Assembly (NCBI GenBank): GCA_030019365.1
Contig: JASEFA010000012.1
Coordinates: 1 to 64,000 of the forward strand
DNA length: 64,000 nucleotides
DNA from: Bacillota bacterium
GTDB taxonomy: Bacteria > Bacillota > Sulfobacillia > JACIYH01
Direction of reading: 5' to 3'
Part shown: one piece after another, positions 45,751 through 54,360 of the stretch
Position numbering within the stretch: position 1 is the stretch's first letter
How the letters are laid out: each line of letters opens with the position of its first letter
Program-made: the position numbers and the translations under genes
The notes under the pieces: model-generated
The model's database searches: none
What the model was told of the DNA's origin: nothing
What the model saw: the letters and a program-made list of their open reading frames with translations, nothing else

Positions 45751-46628
45751 GTGGTGAGTTGCCCGAGGTCGGCCAGCGTCTCCGCGAGGGCCGGGTCATC
45801 GACGTGGCCCTCGCAATCTACATAAAAGATGTATTCCCAGGGACGGGCCCGGGAGGGCCGCGACTCCAGGCGGGTGAGGTTGAGGCCCCGCCGGGCGAAC
45901 GCCCCCAGGGAGGTATAGAGCGCCCCTGGCCGGTGGGCGGTCCCCATGATGAGGGTAGTCTTGGCCGGCCCGGCAAACCGGAGTGGCTCTCTCCCGATGA
46001 CGAAGAACCTGGTCTGGTTGTCCGGCCGGTCCTCTATCCCCTCGGCCAGCACCTCCAGCCCGTAGATCTCCGCCGCGTGCCCGCTGGCGATCGCCCCCGC
46101 CCCGCGCAGGCCCCCTTCGCGGATGAGGCGGGCGCTTCCCGCCGTGTCGGCGGCCGCCACTGCTTCCAGGGCGTGGCGCCGAATGAAGTCACTGCACTGG
46201 GCCAGGGCCTGGGGGTGGGAGTAGACCCGGCGGATCTCCTGCAGGCGCTGGCCGGGCAGGGCCAGCAGGCAGTGGCGGACGGGCAGGATCACTTCCCCCC
46301 GTACATACAGCGGAAAGCTACGCAGAAAGTCGCTGGTCTCGTTGATGGACCCGGCATAGGAGTTCTCCACCGGGACCACCCCCAGTTCGGCCCGGCCATC
46401 CTGGACGGTCCGGAACACCTCTTCGACCGTGATACAGGGCACCAGCCTGGGCTCGACCCCGGCGCCCCGGTCCTCCGCTCGCTCGCGCCCCGCGCCCCCG
46501 TCCTCGGCGGGCGCCTTCACGGCATCGCGGCCCTGGCCGTGCTCCGTCGCTGCACCCCACCTCTGCCAGTACCGCCATATAGCCTCTTCGCTGAACGCCC
46601 CCGGCTCGCCCTGGAAAGCAACCCGCAC
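45711..46628 (-). CDS. pheA: Prephenate dehydratase
   Basis: A 305-residue PheA. It opens RVAFQGEPGAFSEEAI, has GVVPVENSYAGSINET, VYSHPQALAQCSDFIR, DNQTRFFVIG and a C-terminal ACT domain (HRPGALYTSLGAFARRGLNL; LTRLESRPSR) that binds phenylalanine. It makes phenylpyruvate. A charged insertion of about 35 residues (about 27-62) interrupts the first lobe between the first strand and the next helix. The start is a GTG after AGGAGG. Confidence 0.94.
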   Translation of the reverse strand: MRVAFQGEPGAFSEEAIWRYWQRWGAATEHGQGRDAVKAPAEDGGAGRERAEDRGAGVEPRLVPCITVEEVFRTVQDGRAELGVVPVENSYAGSINETSDFLRSFPLYVRGEVILPVRHCLLALPGQRLQEIRRVYSHPQALAQCSDFIRRHALEAVAAADTAGSARLIREGGLRGAGAIASGHAAEIYGLEVLAEGIEDRPDNQTRFFVIGREPLRFAGPAKTTLIMGTAHRPGALYTSLGAFARRGLNLTRLESRPSRARPWEYIFYVDCEGHVDDPALAETLADLGQLTTYLKVLGSFPPDR

Positions 46629-46821
46629 CAGATCTCAGACCTCCTCTTGCTTTTCCCCAGCATAGCGGCCCGCCTCCCGCGGTGTCAACCGTGCCCACAG
46701 TTGCTGCGCGTGACCACCACGGGCACGGTCCCACCTCGCGCGGGGGACGCCGCGGGCGCAGGGGACGGATCGCCCCCATATACTGGCCGGAGAGGAGGCC
46801 GGGGAGAAGGAGGCTGCAGGG

Positions 46822-48342
46822 ATGGAGACCATGACCCTTACTGCCACCCCGCTGGTGGACGCCCTGACTGAGTATGCCCGCCAGGGGGTGATCAGGTTCC
46901 ATATGCCCGGGCACCGGGGAGGCCGGGCCTGCCCGGATCTGCTGCGCGACTGGCTGGGAGAGGCCATGCGCGTGGATGCCACCGGGGTGCTGGGCCTGGA
47001 CGACCTGCACCAGCCGGGCGGGGTGCTGCAGATGGCCCAGGAGCTGGCCGCCCGCTGTTTCGGAGCCGATCACACCTTCTTCCTGGTGAACGGGACCTCC
47101 GCGGGGGTCCACGCCATGGTGCTGGCCACCTGCGGCCCCGGGGAGAAGATCGTAGTGGCCCGCAATCTGCACAAGTCCGCCCTGGCGGGGCTGATCCTGT
47201 CCGGGGCCCACCCGGTGTACGTGCAGCCGGAGCTCGACGCGGAGTTCGGCATCGGCATGGGGGTGGAGGCGGCCACCATCGCCGCCGCGCTGGAGGCCCA
47301 CCCCGGGGTGCGGGCCGTGCTGGTGGTGAACCCCACCTACTACGGGGTCACGGCCGACCTGCAGGCCATCGCCGCCGTGACCCACCGCCACGACATCCCC
47401 CTGCTGGTCGATGAGGCCCACGGGCCCCACTTCCGCTTTCACCCCGCTCTCCCCACCCCCGCCCTGGAAGCCGGTGCCGATGCCGCCGCCCAGGGTGTCC
47501 ACAAGATCCTGTCGGGGCTGACCCAGGCCTCCCTCCTTCACCTGCGCGGACCCCGGGTGGACGCCACCCACATGGGAGACGTCCTCCGGGTGCTGCAGAG
47601 TACCAGTGCCTCCTACCTGCTCATGGCTTCCCTGGATGCCGCCCGCGCCCAGATGGTCCGGGAGGGGAGGCACCTGTGGGACCGTGCCCTGGAACTGGCC
47701 GGGCTCCTGCGGGAGGGGGTGGCGGCCATCCCCGGCCTCAGGACCTTCGGGCGCGAGCGCGCGGGCACCCCGGGCTTTTGCGACCTGGACCCGACCAAGG
47801 TCACCGTGCGGGTGACCGGCACGGGGCTAACCGGTCCGGAAGCGGAGCACCTCCTGCGCTACCGTCACGGCATCCAGGCGGAGATGTCCGATCTGTTCAA
47901 CCTGCTCTTCATCGTGGGATACGGTAACACCAGGGAGGAGGTCCTCCACCTCCTCGACGCCCTGGCCGCCCTGGCCCGCCAGGGGGGCAGACACGGCTCA
48001 AGCGGGTTCCCGCCCGAGGGCACGCGCCAGCCGGACGACCGTGTGAGGGGGCAGCTATCGGCCGCACCCCTTGCCGCCGTACCGCCCCTGCCCCCCATAC
48101 CTCCGCTCCAGGCATTGCCGCGGGAGGCTTTCTTCCGCCCCTCCCGGAGCGTGCCTCTGGAAAGATCGCGCGGCTGCATCTCGGCGGAGACGGTCACCTG
48201 CTACCCGCCCGGCATACCGGTGCTGGGCCCGGGCGAGGTGGTGACCCCCGAGGTGCTGGACTACCTGCTCGCCATCCGCAGCGCGGGACTGCGTATCTCG
48301 GGCCCGGCCGACGCCGATCTCCGCCACCTGCGGGTGCTCTAG
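46822..48342 (+). CDS. PLP-dependent Orn/Lys/Arg decarboxylase
   Basis: A 506-residue fold-type I decarboxylase of the short (YaaO/SpeA) type. RFHMPGHRGG, FFLVNGTSAGVHAMVLA, LVDEAHGPHFRF and AAQGVHKILSGLTQAS with the PLP-binding Lys are present. It would make agmatine, cadaverine or putrescine. The linker between the large and C-terminal domains (about 395-430) is Pro-rich. AAGGAGG precedes the ATG. Confidence 0.92.
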   Translation: METMTLTATPLVDALTEYARQGVIRFHMPGHRGGRACPDLLRDWLGEAMRVDATGVLGLDDLHQPGGVLQMAQELAARCFGADHTFFLVNGTSAGVHAMVLATCGPGEKIVVARNLHKSALAGLILSGAHPVYVQPELDAEFGIGMGVEAATIAAALEAHPGVRAVLVVNPTYYGVTADLQAIAAVTHRHDIPLLVDEAHGPHFRFHPALPTPALEAGADAAAQGVHKILSGLTQASLLHLRGPRVDATHMGDVLRVLQSTSASYLLMASLDAARAQMVREGRHLWDRALELAGLLREGVAAIPGLRTFGRERAGTPGFCDLDPTKVTVRVTGTGLTGPEAEHLLRYRHGIQAEMSDLFNLLFIVGYGNTREEVLHLLDALAALARQGGRHGSSGFPPEGTRQPDDRVRGQLSAAPLAAVPPLPPIPPLQALPREAFFRPSRSVPLERSRGCISAETVTCYPPGIPVLGPGEVVTPEVLDYLLAIRSAGLRISGPADADLRHLRVL

Positions 48343-48456
48343 CAGCTGCGGACGCCACCGGCCTCCCCTGCCCGCAGCCGCTGTGGCTCCCTCAGGCCCG
48401 GACGTGTGTCATGCCTGCCCGACGCCAGGCAGCATATAGATTAGCCGGGGGAGCAA

Positions 48457-50034
48457 ATGGACGCCCTGTTGACCAACGTCTGGACCACGGTCAGGTCCAG
48501 CCCCAGCGGGCAGGCCTTGGTTTCCGCCGTGGTGCTGGAAGCCACCCGGCCTCCCGCCCGCTGGCGGGTGGAAGCACAGCGGCAGGGGCCAGCACCGGGA
48601 TCACTGGAAGCTGATCTCATCGTGGAAGGGCTGAATCCGAACTTCCCGCCCGTGCGCATCGCCGCCCTGGACGGTCTGGTGCAGGAGGTGGCGGTAGCGC
48701 CGAAGGATGGCGCTCTCGCAGCCACCATCCGCCTGGAGCATCCCGTCCCGCCCACTCTGGCGCTGGAAGGCGACGGGCCTTATCGGCTGGTATGCTGGTT
48801 CGACCGTTCCCTCTTCCGGCACATCATGGCCGGGGTGACCGTCCTGGTTGACCCCGGCCACGGCGGCAAAGACACGGGCGGCCGGGGCCCCATCAACCTG
48901 CTGGAGAAGGACGTCACCCTGAAGCTTGCGCGCCACCTCGTCAGCGAATTACGGGCCTGGGGAGCGGTGCCCCTCGTCACCCGGCACGACGACCGGGATG
49001 TCCCGACCGGCGTCCGCTTTCTGGCTGCCCGCCAGGGTCAGGCCAGCATGGTGGTCAGCCTCCACACCGATCACCTGCGGGATCCCGAGGTGCGCGGCAT
49101 ACGCAGCCTGCCCTGGTCCTCGCACCCGGGCAGCCGCGACCTGGCCCTACACATCCACCGCTGCCTGCTGGAACGTACCGGCTTCCCCGACCGCGGCGTG
49201 CGTCAGACCGCGCCCCCCGACCGTAGGGTAGTGGTGCCAGCCGTGACCCTCGAAGTGGTCTGCATCAGCAACCTCCTTGACGAAGCCTGGCTGCGCAGTA
49301 CCACCTTCCTGGCCCGTACGGCCCAGGCCATCACCCGGGGCATCAAGGACTACCTCTCCACGGCCGCCCCCCCGTCCCATGTCCCGCAGCCGGCCGCCCT
49401 TGCGGCAATCCCCGTGCGGACTCACCTCCTCACCGAGCACGACGACATGGTGGAGGTGGTGGCCCGGTACACGAAGGGGGTCGCCGAACCCGGCGATGTC
49501 ATCTGCGTGGCCGAGTCGCCCCTGGCGGTGACGCAGGGTCGGGCCATCCCCTCCTCGCAGGTGAAGGCCGGGCTGGTTGCCCGCGTACTGAGCAAGTTCC
49601 CCGACCCGGACGGCAGCCTGGGGACTCCGCAGGCCATGCAGCTGGCCATTTCCGAGGTGGGGCTGGGCCGTATCCTCCTGGGGGGCGTGGCCGCTGCGGT
49701 GGGCCGGGCGGCGGGGCGCCGGGGCGACTTCTTCCGGGTGGCGGGGCAACCCCTCGCCCTCATCGATGACATCGCCGGCACCATGCCGCCGTACGACCGC
49801 CACGTGGTGCTGGGTCCCCGTCATCCCCAGAAGGTGGCCGAATCCATCAAACGGGCCACCGGCGTGGACGCCCTTGTCGCCGACGTCAACGACATCCGCT
49901 GCGTGGACATCCTCGCCTCCACCACAGGTTACTCTGTAGACGCCCTGGTGGAAGCCCTGCGCGACAACCCATTCGGCAATGACGATCAGTGCACGCCCAT
50001 CGTGGTGCTCAAGCCCCTCCGCCGCGACCGCTGA
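48457..50034 (+). CDS. Fusion of N-acetylmuramoyl-L-alanine amidase and F420-0:gamma-glutamyl-ligase-like domain
   Basis: A 525-residue fusion. Residues about 126-300 form an Amidase_3 domain with zinc/catalytic residues His135 (VDPGHGGKD), Glu150 (LLEKDVTL), His203 (SLHTDH) and Glu266 (TLEVV). Residues about 316-523 resemble CofE-type ligases: HDDMVEVVARYTKG, AESPLAVTQGRAIP, LGTPQAMQLAISEVGLGRIL, VADVNDIR and DNPFGNDDQCTPIVVLKP. No signal peptide is visible; the first 125 residues are unrecognised. It could act on a gamma-glutamyl link in peptidoglycan peptides. Confidence 0.85.
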   Translation: MDALLTNVWTTVRSSPSGQALVSAVVLEATRPPARWRVEAQRQGPAPGSLEADLIVEGLNPNFPPVRIAALDGLVQEVAVAPKDGALAATIRLEHPVPPTLALEGDGPYRLVCWFDRSLFRHIMAGVTVLVDPGHGGKDTGGRGPINLLEKDVTLKLARHLVSELRAWGAVPLVTRHDDRDVPTGVRFLAARQGQASMVVSLHTDHLRDPEVRGIRSLPWSSHPGSRDLALHIHRCLLERTGFPDRGVRQTAPPDRRVVVPAVTLEVVCISNLLDEAWLRSTTFLARTAQAITRGIKDYLSTAAPPSHVPQPAALAAIPVRTHLLTEHDDMVEVVARYTKGVAEPGDVICVAESPLAVTQGRAIPSSQVKAGLVARVLSKFPDPDGSLGTPQAMQLAISEVGLGRILLGGVAAAVGRAAGRRGDFFRVAGQPLALIDDIAGTMPPYDRHVVLGPRHPQKVAESIKRATGVDALVADVNDIRCVDILASTTGYSVDALVEALRDNPFGNDDQCTPIVVLKPLRRDR

Positions 50035-50161
50035 AACCGTTGGCGCTCAAGGCTTCTCGCAGTCGCCCGCTGGAACGTCCTGGCAGCGGAGGCCGTTTTG
50101 CTAACCGTTTGCCAGCGCGGCAGCTTCCGACCGCCTGCGACGACCAGACCAATGACCCGCG

Positions 50162-50284
50162 CCGTGGCATGGCGCATTGCATGTCCATCACCAGGGCGTC
50201 CACCGCCCCGGTGGCCAGCGCCAGCTCGACCCCCAGGATGTTAGTTACGGGCGGGATACCATAGCGGTAGGTATATCCCATCAC
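50162..50284 (-). pseudogene. CooS-like carbon-monoxide dehydrogenase fragment
   Basis: About 40 codons read YGIPPVTNILGVELALATG followed by AVDALVMDMQCAMP, which matches the C-cluster Cys region of Ni-CODH catalytic subunits. Downstream the frame degrades (to stop at 50009) and upstream it runs into the RelE fragment. It is a remnant, not a working gene. The match is by eye. Confidence 0.6.
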
Positions 50285-50436
50285 AGGCCCCGGTACACTT
50301 CCTTCCGGCGCCTTACCCGGTACACGATGACCCGAAACGCCGCGTCATCGACCTCATACACCACCCTGTAGTCTCCGACGCGCACACGCCAGGCGTTTCT
50401 GATCCGGCTATCTTTCTCGCCCCGGGCACCCTGGGA
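50281..50436 (-). pseudogene. RelE/ParE toxin C-terminal fragment
   Basis: Fifty-one codons ending AFRVIVYRVRRRKEVYRGL, with NAWRVRVGDYRVVYEVDD before, match the C-terminal half of RelE/ParE toxins. A TAA lies just upstream and no start codon is available, so the N-terminal half is lost. No antitoxin is seen. Confidence 0.7.
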
Positions 50437-50636
50437 TTATGGGCCAGACTCCGGACGCAGGTCCCATGGCATCACCCCCTCCCGGGATGCCCCGGGGCGT
50501 GGTTCCACCCATCCCATTCGGGCCGCCAGGAGCAGGATTCGCCCCCTCCCCGAAGGCCTCTCCCTGATGACCAGCTACGCCCGAGCAGGATTTACCACCA
50601 CCCTGGGGCGAACCAACTAGATAAGACGTGGTCGCC
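50437..50636. other. Intergenic decayed DNA upstream of the nrf genes
   Basis: No credible gene, repeat or hairpin found in this 200-base stretch. It should contain the nrf promoter, but no TTGAC-N4-GTCAA box is present here. Confidence 0.5.
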
Positions 50637-50666
50637 ATGCGGAGGGCTACCATGCGGAGGGCTACC
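50637..50666 (+). repeat. Tandem duplication of a 15-bp start/Shine-Dalgarno unit before nrfH
   Basis: ATGCGGAGGGCTACC occurs twice back to back, followed by a third ATG at 50667. Each unit carries a start codon and a GGAGG placed 6 bases before the next ATG, giving three in-frame starts. Confidence 0.85.
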
Positions 50667-51092
50667 ATGTGCGGGTACGTCCCTACCATGGCTGCCGGGC
50701 TCGCGGCTCTCGGCATACTGACCTTAGGGCTCCTGAACCTACCCGTGGTGAGCCGCACCCTGGACAGTCCGTCATTTTGTGCTTCCTGCCACGCCATGTC
50801 ACCCCAGGTGGAATCCCACCTCCGCTCCTCCCACCGGGACGTCCCCTGCGGCCACTGCCACCTTCCCCGCAGCACGCTCAGGTACCCGATCGCCAAGGCC
50901 TACTCCGGAAGCAAAGACGTACTGGTCTTCCTGTCGGGTGCCACGCCGCCCGCCATCCGCCTCGCCCCCGGAGGCAGGCGCGTCGTCCAGCAGAACTGCC
51001 TGGGCTGCCACGGCGCCATGGTACCCAACGCGGCGGCCAGAGGAGGACCTTACTGCCTGGACTGCCACCGGCGGGTTCCCCACGGTCCCTGA
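50667..51092 (+). CDS. nrfH: NrfH-type tetraheme cytochrome c quinol dehydrogenase
   Basis: A 141-residue membrane cytochrome with an N-terminal helix (TMAAGLAALGILTLGLL) and four CxxCH motifs: CASCH, CGHCH, CLGCH and CLDCH. It passes electrons from menaquinol to NrfA. Longer forms from ATG 50652 or 50637 are possible because of the duplicated start unit. It heads a short operon with a siroheme reductase gene and nrfA. Confidence 0.92.
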   Translation: MCGYVPTMAAGLAALGILTLGLLNLPVVSRTLDSPSFCASCHAMSPQVESHLRSSHRDVPCGHCHLPRSTLRYPIAKAYSGSKDVLVFLSGATPPAIRLAPGGRRVVQQNCLGCHGAMVPNAAARGGPYCLDCHRRVPHGP

Positions 51093-51174
51093 CCACCTCC
51101 TACCGCTGGCTCAGGGCACTCCGGTCTTTCCGACAGCCTCAACCACAAAAGCGCGCCGAGAGGAGGAAAGAACC

Positions 51175-51855
51175 GTGGAGGTGCCGCGCGAAGCCATATT
51201 GCAGAGGGACGGCAAGACGTACGCCTTCATCGCCAGGCTGCCGACCGCAGGCCTGCTCACTCCCCAGATCCTGCGGCGTCTGGCCGATGTGGCCGAGAAG
51301 TACGCCATCCCCGCCATCAAGCTCAGTTCCGCCCAGCGCGTGGTGCTGGCGGGGGTCAAACCCGAGGACATCCCCGCCATCCAGCAGGACCTGGGGACGG
51401 GACTGGCACCGGCGCTGGGACCCTGCGTGCACTACGTCAAGGCCTGCCCCGGCACCACTCTCTGCCGCCTCGGACAGCAGGATTCCCTGGCCCTGGCCGC
51501 CCGGCTGGACGAGATGTTCATCGGTAAGCTCGACCTTCCCCACAAATTCAAGTTCGGTATCTCGGGTTGCCCCATGAACTGCTCGGAGTCCTACACCCTG
51601 GACTTCGGCGCATTCGGCAAAGCCAGGGGCTGGACGGTGGTGGTGGGCGGCAAGGGCGGAGCGCGTCCCCGCCTGGGCCAGGTGCTGACCGAAAACACGA
51701 GCAGCGACGAGGTGGTCGACCTGGCCGGGCGGGTAATCGCCGCCTACCGGGCCCTGGGATCCGGCCGCGAGCGCCTGGCGCGTACCATCGAGAGGGTGGG
51801 CTTCGAGAGATTCCGTGCCACGGTGCTCGAACCCGGGGAGGCGGGTAGCTCATGA
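51175..51855 (+). CDS. Single-domain siroheme/4Fe-4S reductase (small sulfite/nitrite reductase type)
   Basis: A 226-residue protein. Cysteine motifs ACPGTTLCRLG (C-x5-C) and SGCPMNCSES (C-x3-C) are those binding the coupled siroheme and 4Fe-4S cluster. The size fits low-molecular-weight assimilatory-type sulfite reductases. GTG 51175 follows AGAGGAGG. It overlaps nrfA by 4 bases, so it is expressed with it. The substrate could be sulfite or nitrite. Confidence 0.85.
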   Translation: MEVPREAILQRDGKTYAFIARLPTAGLLTPQILRRLADVAEKYAIPAIKLSSAQRVVLAGVKPEDIPAIQQDLGTGLAPALGPCVHYVKACPGTTLCRLGQQDSLALAARLDEMFIGKLDLPHKFKFGISGCPMNCSESYTLDFGAFGKARGWTVVVGGKGGARPRLGQVLTENTSSDEVVDLAGRVIAAYRALGSGRERLARTIERVGFERFRATVLEPGEAGSS

Positions 51856-53147
51856 CTCCGGCCAGGCTGAGGTCCATCACCCTCCTCCTGCTGGCCGGGC
51901 TGGTGCTGGTGGCGGTCGCCCTGGCGGGCTGGTCCCTGTGGACCATGCGCAACCTGGAATCGCGCGCCGTGGCCATCAGTGCCCAGATCGCCCCCGACGA
52001 GACGGACCCGACTGCCTTCGGCAGGTACTATCCGCTCGAGTACGACAGTTACCGCGAGAACTCCCAGATGTCGCGTGGCCCCAGTAAGTACGGGGGATCG
52101 GAGCCGTACGACCGGCTGGCCGAGTACCCCTACATGAAGACTCTCTGGAAGGGTTACTCCTTCGAAAAGGGATACAACGAGGACCGGGGCCACGTCTACT
52201 CACTGGAAGACGTGAATTCCACCCCCCGCAGCCCTACCCAGGCGGTGTGCCTGACCTGTAAGAGTGCGGACGTCCCCGGCCTGATAAGGAAGTACGACGA
52301 GAAGTATTACAGCATGCCCTTCGCTCATCTGTCCGCCGAGGCCACCCACCCCATCGGCTGCAGTGACTGCCATGACCCCCGCACCATGGAATTGCGCATC
52401 ACCCGCCCCGCCTTCCGGGAAGCCATGGCGCGCCGTGGGGTGGACGTGGACCGGGCCACCCGCCGGGAAATGCGCACCTACGTGTGCGCCCAGTGCCACG
52501 TGGAGTACTACTTCCAGCCCGGCACCAGCAAACTGACCTTCCCGTGGGACAAGGGCTTCGACCCCGAAGAGGAATACGCCTGCTACCAGGACCTGGGATT
52601 CCACGACTGGGTCCACCCCGGTGCGGGCACGCCGCTTCTCAAGGCCCAGCACCCTGACTTCGAAGTCTTCCAGGGCAGCGTCCACCAGGCGGCAGGGCTG
52701 GCCTGTGCCGACTGCCACATGCCCTACCGGCGGGAAGGGAACGTGAAGGCCACTTCTCACTGGTGGACCAGTCCCCTGCGCCACCTGGATGGGACCTGCA
52801 CCGTATGCCACACCGAGGACGCAGAACTCCTCAAGCAGCGGGTGTTTTACACCCAGGACCGCGTCAAGGACCTCCTGGACCGCGCCGGCCGGGCCCTGGT
52901 GGCCGCCATCGACGCCATGGAGCGGGCCACCGCGCTGCCTGACGCTGACGCAGAGGCCATCCGGAAGGCGAGAGACCTGCACCGCGAGGCCCAGTGGTAC
53001 TGGGACTGGTGCTCGGCTGAGAACTCCACCGGGTTCCACAATCCCCAAAAGATCATGGCCACCCTGGGCAAGGCCATCGACCTGGCCCACCAGGCCCGCG
53101 CGGCCGCCCTTGCTGCCGTCCACGCCGAGGCTTCCCGGGGCCGCTGA
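51852..53147 (+). CDS. nrfA: Ammonia-forming cytochrome c nitrite reductase NrfA
   Basis: A 431-residue pentaheme cytochrome with an N-terminal anchor helix. Heme 1 is the active-site CLTCK (CxxCK), then CSDCH, CAQCH, CADCH and CTVCH. QGSVHQAAGLACADCHMPY holds the distal His. It reduces nitrite (and NO, hydroxylamine) to ammonium outside the membrane. The N terminus is an uncleaved helix, as in Gram-positive NrfA. Its ATG overlaps the previous stop (ATGA). Confidence 0.96.
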   Translation: MTPARLRSITLLLLAGLVLVAVALAGWSLWTMRNLESRAVAISAQIAPDETDPTAFGRYYPLEYDSYRENSQMSRGPSKYGGSEPYDRLAEYPYMKTLWKGYSFEKGYNEDRGHVYSLEDVNSTPRSPTQAVCLTCKSADVPGLIRKYDEKYYSMPFAHLSAEATHPIGCSDCHDPRTMELRITRPAFREAMARRGVDVDRATRREMRTYVCAQCHVEYYFQPGTSKLTFPWDKGFDPEEEYACYQDLGFHDWVHPGAGTPLLKAQHPDFEVFQGSVHQAAGLACADCHMPYRREGNVKATSHWWTSPLRHLDGTCTVCHTEDAELLKQRVFYTQDRVKDLLDRAGRALVAAIDAMERATALPDADAEAIRKARDLHREAQWYWDWCSAENSTGFHNPQKIMATLGKAIDLAHQARAAALAAVHAEASRGR

Positions 53148-53257
53148 GGGAGTCCTGGGGGCAGCCGGCACGCCCAACAGCACCCCGCACGCGGACGGGC
53201 TACGCACCCACTGCATCCGACTTCGGTCCCCGCCGGCACTGCGGCGTCTGTGCCAGG

Positions 53258-53385
53258 ATGATCCCGCGCACCGCGGCGCCTGCGCCCCGATCACCACCCG
53301 AATCGAGGCGCCTGCGCCCCGATCACCCCCCGAATCGAGGCGCCTCCGCCCCGGTCACCCCCCGGATCGAGGCACCTACGCCCCG
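53258..53385. repeat. 32-bp tandem repeat, cluster A (four units)
   Basis: Four contiguous 32-bp units at 53258-53289, 53290-53321, 53322-53353 and 53354-53385. Units 2 and 3 differ at 2 positions. Conserved core is GGCGCCTGCGCCCCGATCAC. A degenerate unit may precede at 53226-53257. It lies between the convergent nrfA and ctaB genes. A related cluster is at 57794-57954. Confidence 0.9.
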
Positions 53386-53436
53386 ATCTGGGCGGCGGGG
53401 TCATTACAGGCAGGGCGCAGGGGGCGACCTGGGGGG

Positions 53437-54360
53437 TTAGATGACGGGGCGTAGGGAGACAAGGAGGAAGAGGGCGGCCAGATACGGGCTGCTCAGCTTG
53501 AACAGGAGCCAGGCCCGCTCAGCGGTGGGCCTGAGCATCACCAGCGCGCTCACCACCAGCACGGGAGCCTGCAACAGGGCCAGGGCCACGGTGGCCCCGG
53601 GGCCGAGGTGCACCACGCGGGGCAGGGCTGACGCCAGCGCGCACAGGGCCAGGGCGGACCATCCCACGCACCGCGCCGCCTGCTCCACCCCGATGACCGC
53701 GGGGAGCATGGGGACCCCCGCGCGGCGGTAGTCGTCCACGTAGCGGATGGTCAGGCTCCACACGTGGATGGGGGTCCAGGCCACCACCAGCGCGGCCAGC
53801 AAAAGTGACGAAGCGCTGACCGCCAGGCCGCTCACCGCCGACGCCACCACCATCACCGGTGCCCCGCCTCCCGGCGATCCCAGGATCACATTCCAGGGAG
53901 TCCTGGGCTTGGACCACCCGTTGTAGATGAGGGCCACGTCCACCACCCCGAAGAGCAGCCAGAAGGTGCTCCAGGGATGCCCGGTGAGTAGGGTGAGCCC
54001 GACCGCGACTGCAACCAGAGTCATGCCGAGCCCCAGGCTCTCCTCCGGTGCCAGGCGGCCCGACGGCACCGGGCGGTGCCTGGTACGGCTCATGATGGCG
54101 TCCATGCGCCGGTCCACGTAGCCGGTGATGGCGTTGATCCCCATGCTGCCGGCCAGCACCGCCAGGGTTCCCAGCAAGAGACGCCAGGAAGCGCCGGCCC
54201 GCGCGGCGGCGGGGACTTCACCGAAGAGGACGTAGATCCCTGCTGCCAGCCCTACGAAGGTGAGCAGCACCACCGAGCGCAGCTTGGTGGCCTCCACCAT
54301 GGCCACCGCCCGGTGCGTCCACCTCACCCGCCCGGCGAGCACGGCAGTCTCACCGTTCAT
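53437..54360 (-). CDS. ctaB: Protoheme IX farnesyltransferase (heme O synthase)
   Basis: A 307-residue UbiA-family membrane enzyme. NAITGYVDRRMDAIMSRTRH gives the Asp-rich farnesyl site, followed by RPVPSG, and YNGWSKPRTPWNVILGSPGG plus WSLTIRYVDDYRRAGVPMLP the second. ATG 54360 has GGAGGTG at 6 bases; the frame extends further upstream but only as low-complexity sequence antisense-like to its neighbour. It would make heme O for a heme-copper-type enzyme, presumably the adjacent gene. Confidence 0.9.
   Translation of the reverse strand: MNGETAVLAGRVRWTHRAVAMVEATKLRSVVLLTFVGLAAGIYVLFGEVPAAARAGASWRLLLGTLAVLAGSMGINAITGYVDRRMDAIMSRTRHRPVPSGRLAPEESLGLGMTLVAVAVGLTLLTGHPWSTFWLLFGVVDVALIYNGWSKPRTPWNVILGSPGGGAPVMVVASAVSGLAVSASSLLLAALVVAWTPIHVWSLTIRYVDDYRRAGVPMLPAVIGVEQAARCVGWSALALCALASALPRVVHLGPGATVALALLQAPVLVVSALVMLRPTAERAWLLFKLSSPYLAALFLLVSLRPVI

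Noticed and set aside
46318-47673. 451-codon minus-strand frame over the decarboxylase gene
   Set aside because: Antisense shadow; the plus-strand PLP enzyme is unambiguous.
50408-50896. 162-codon minus-strand frame upstream of and across nrfH
   Set aside because: Gly/Pro-rich shadow without any motif; it opposes the tetraheme cytochrome gene.
53258-53385. CRISPR array made of the 32-bp repeats
   Set aside because: The units are contiguous with no spacers of unique sequence and no cas genes are present.
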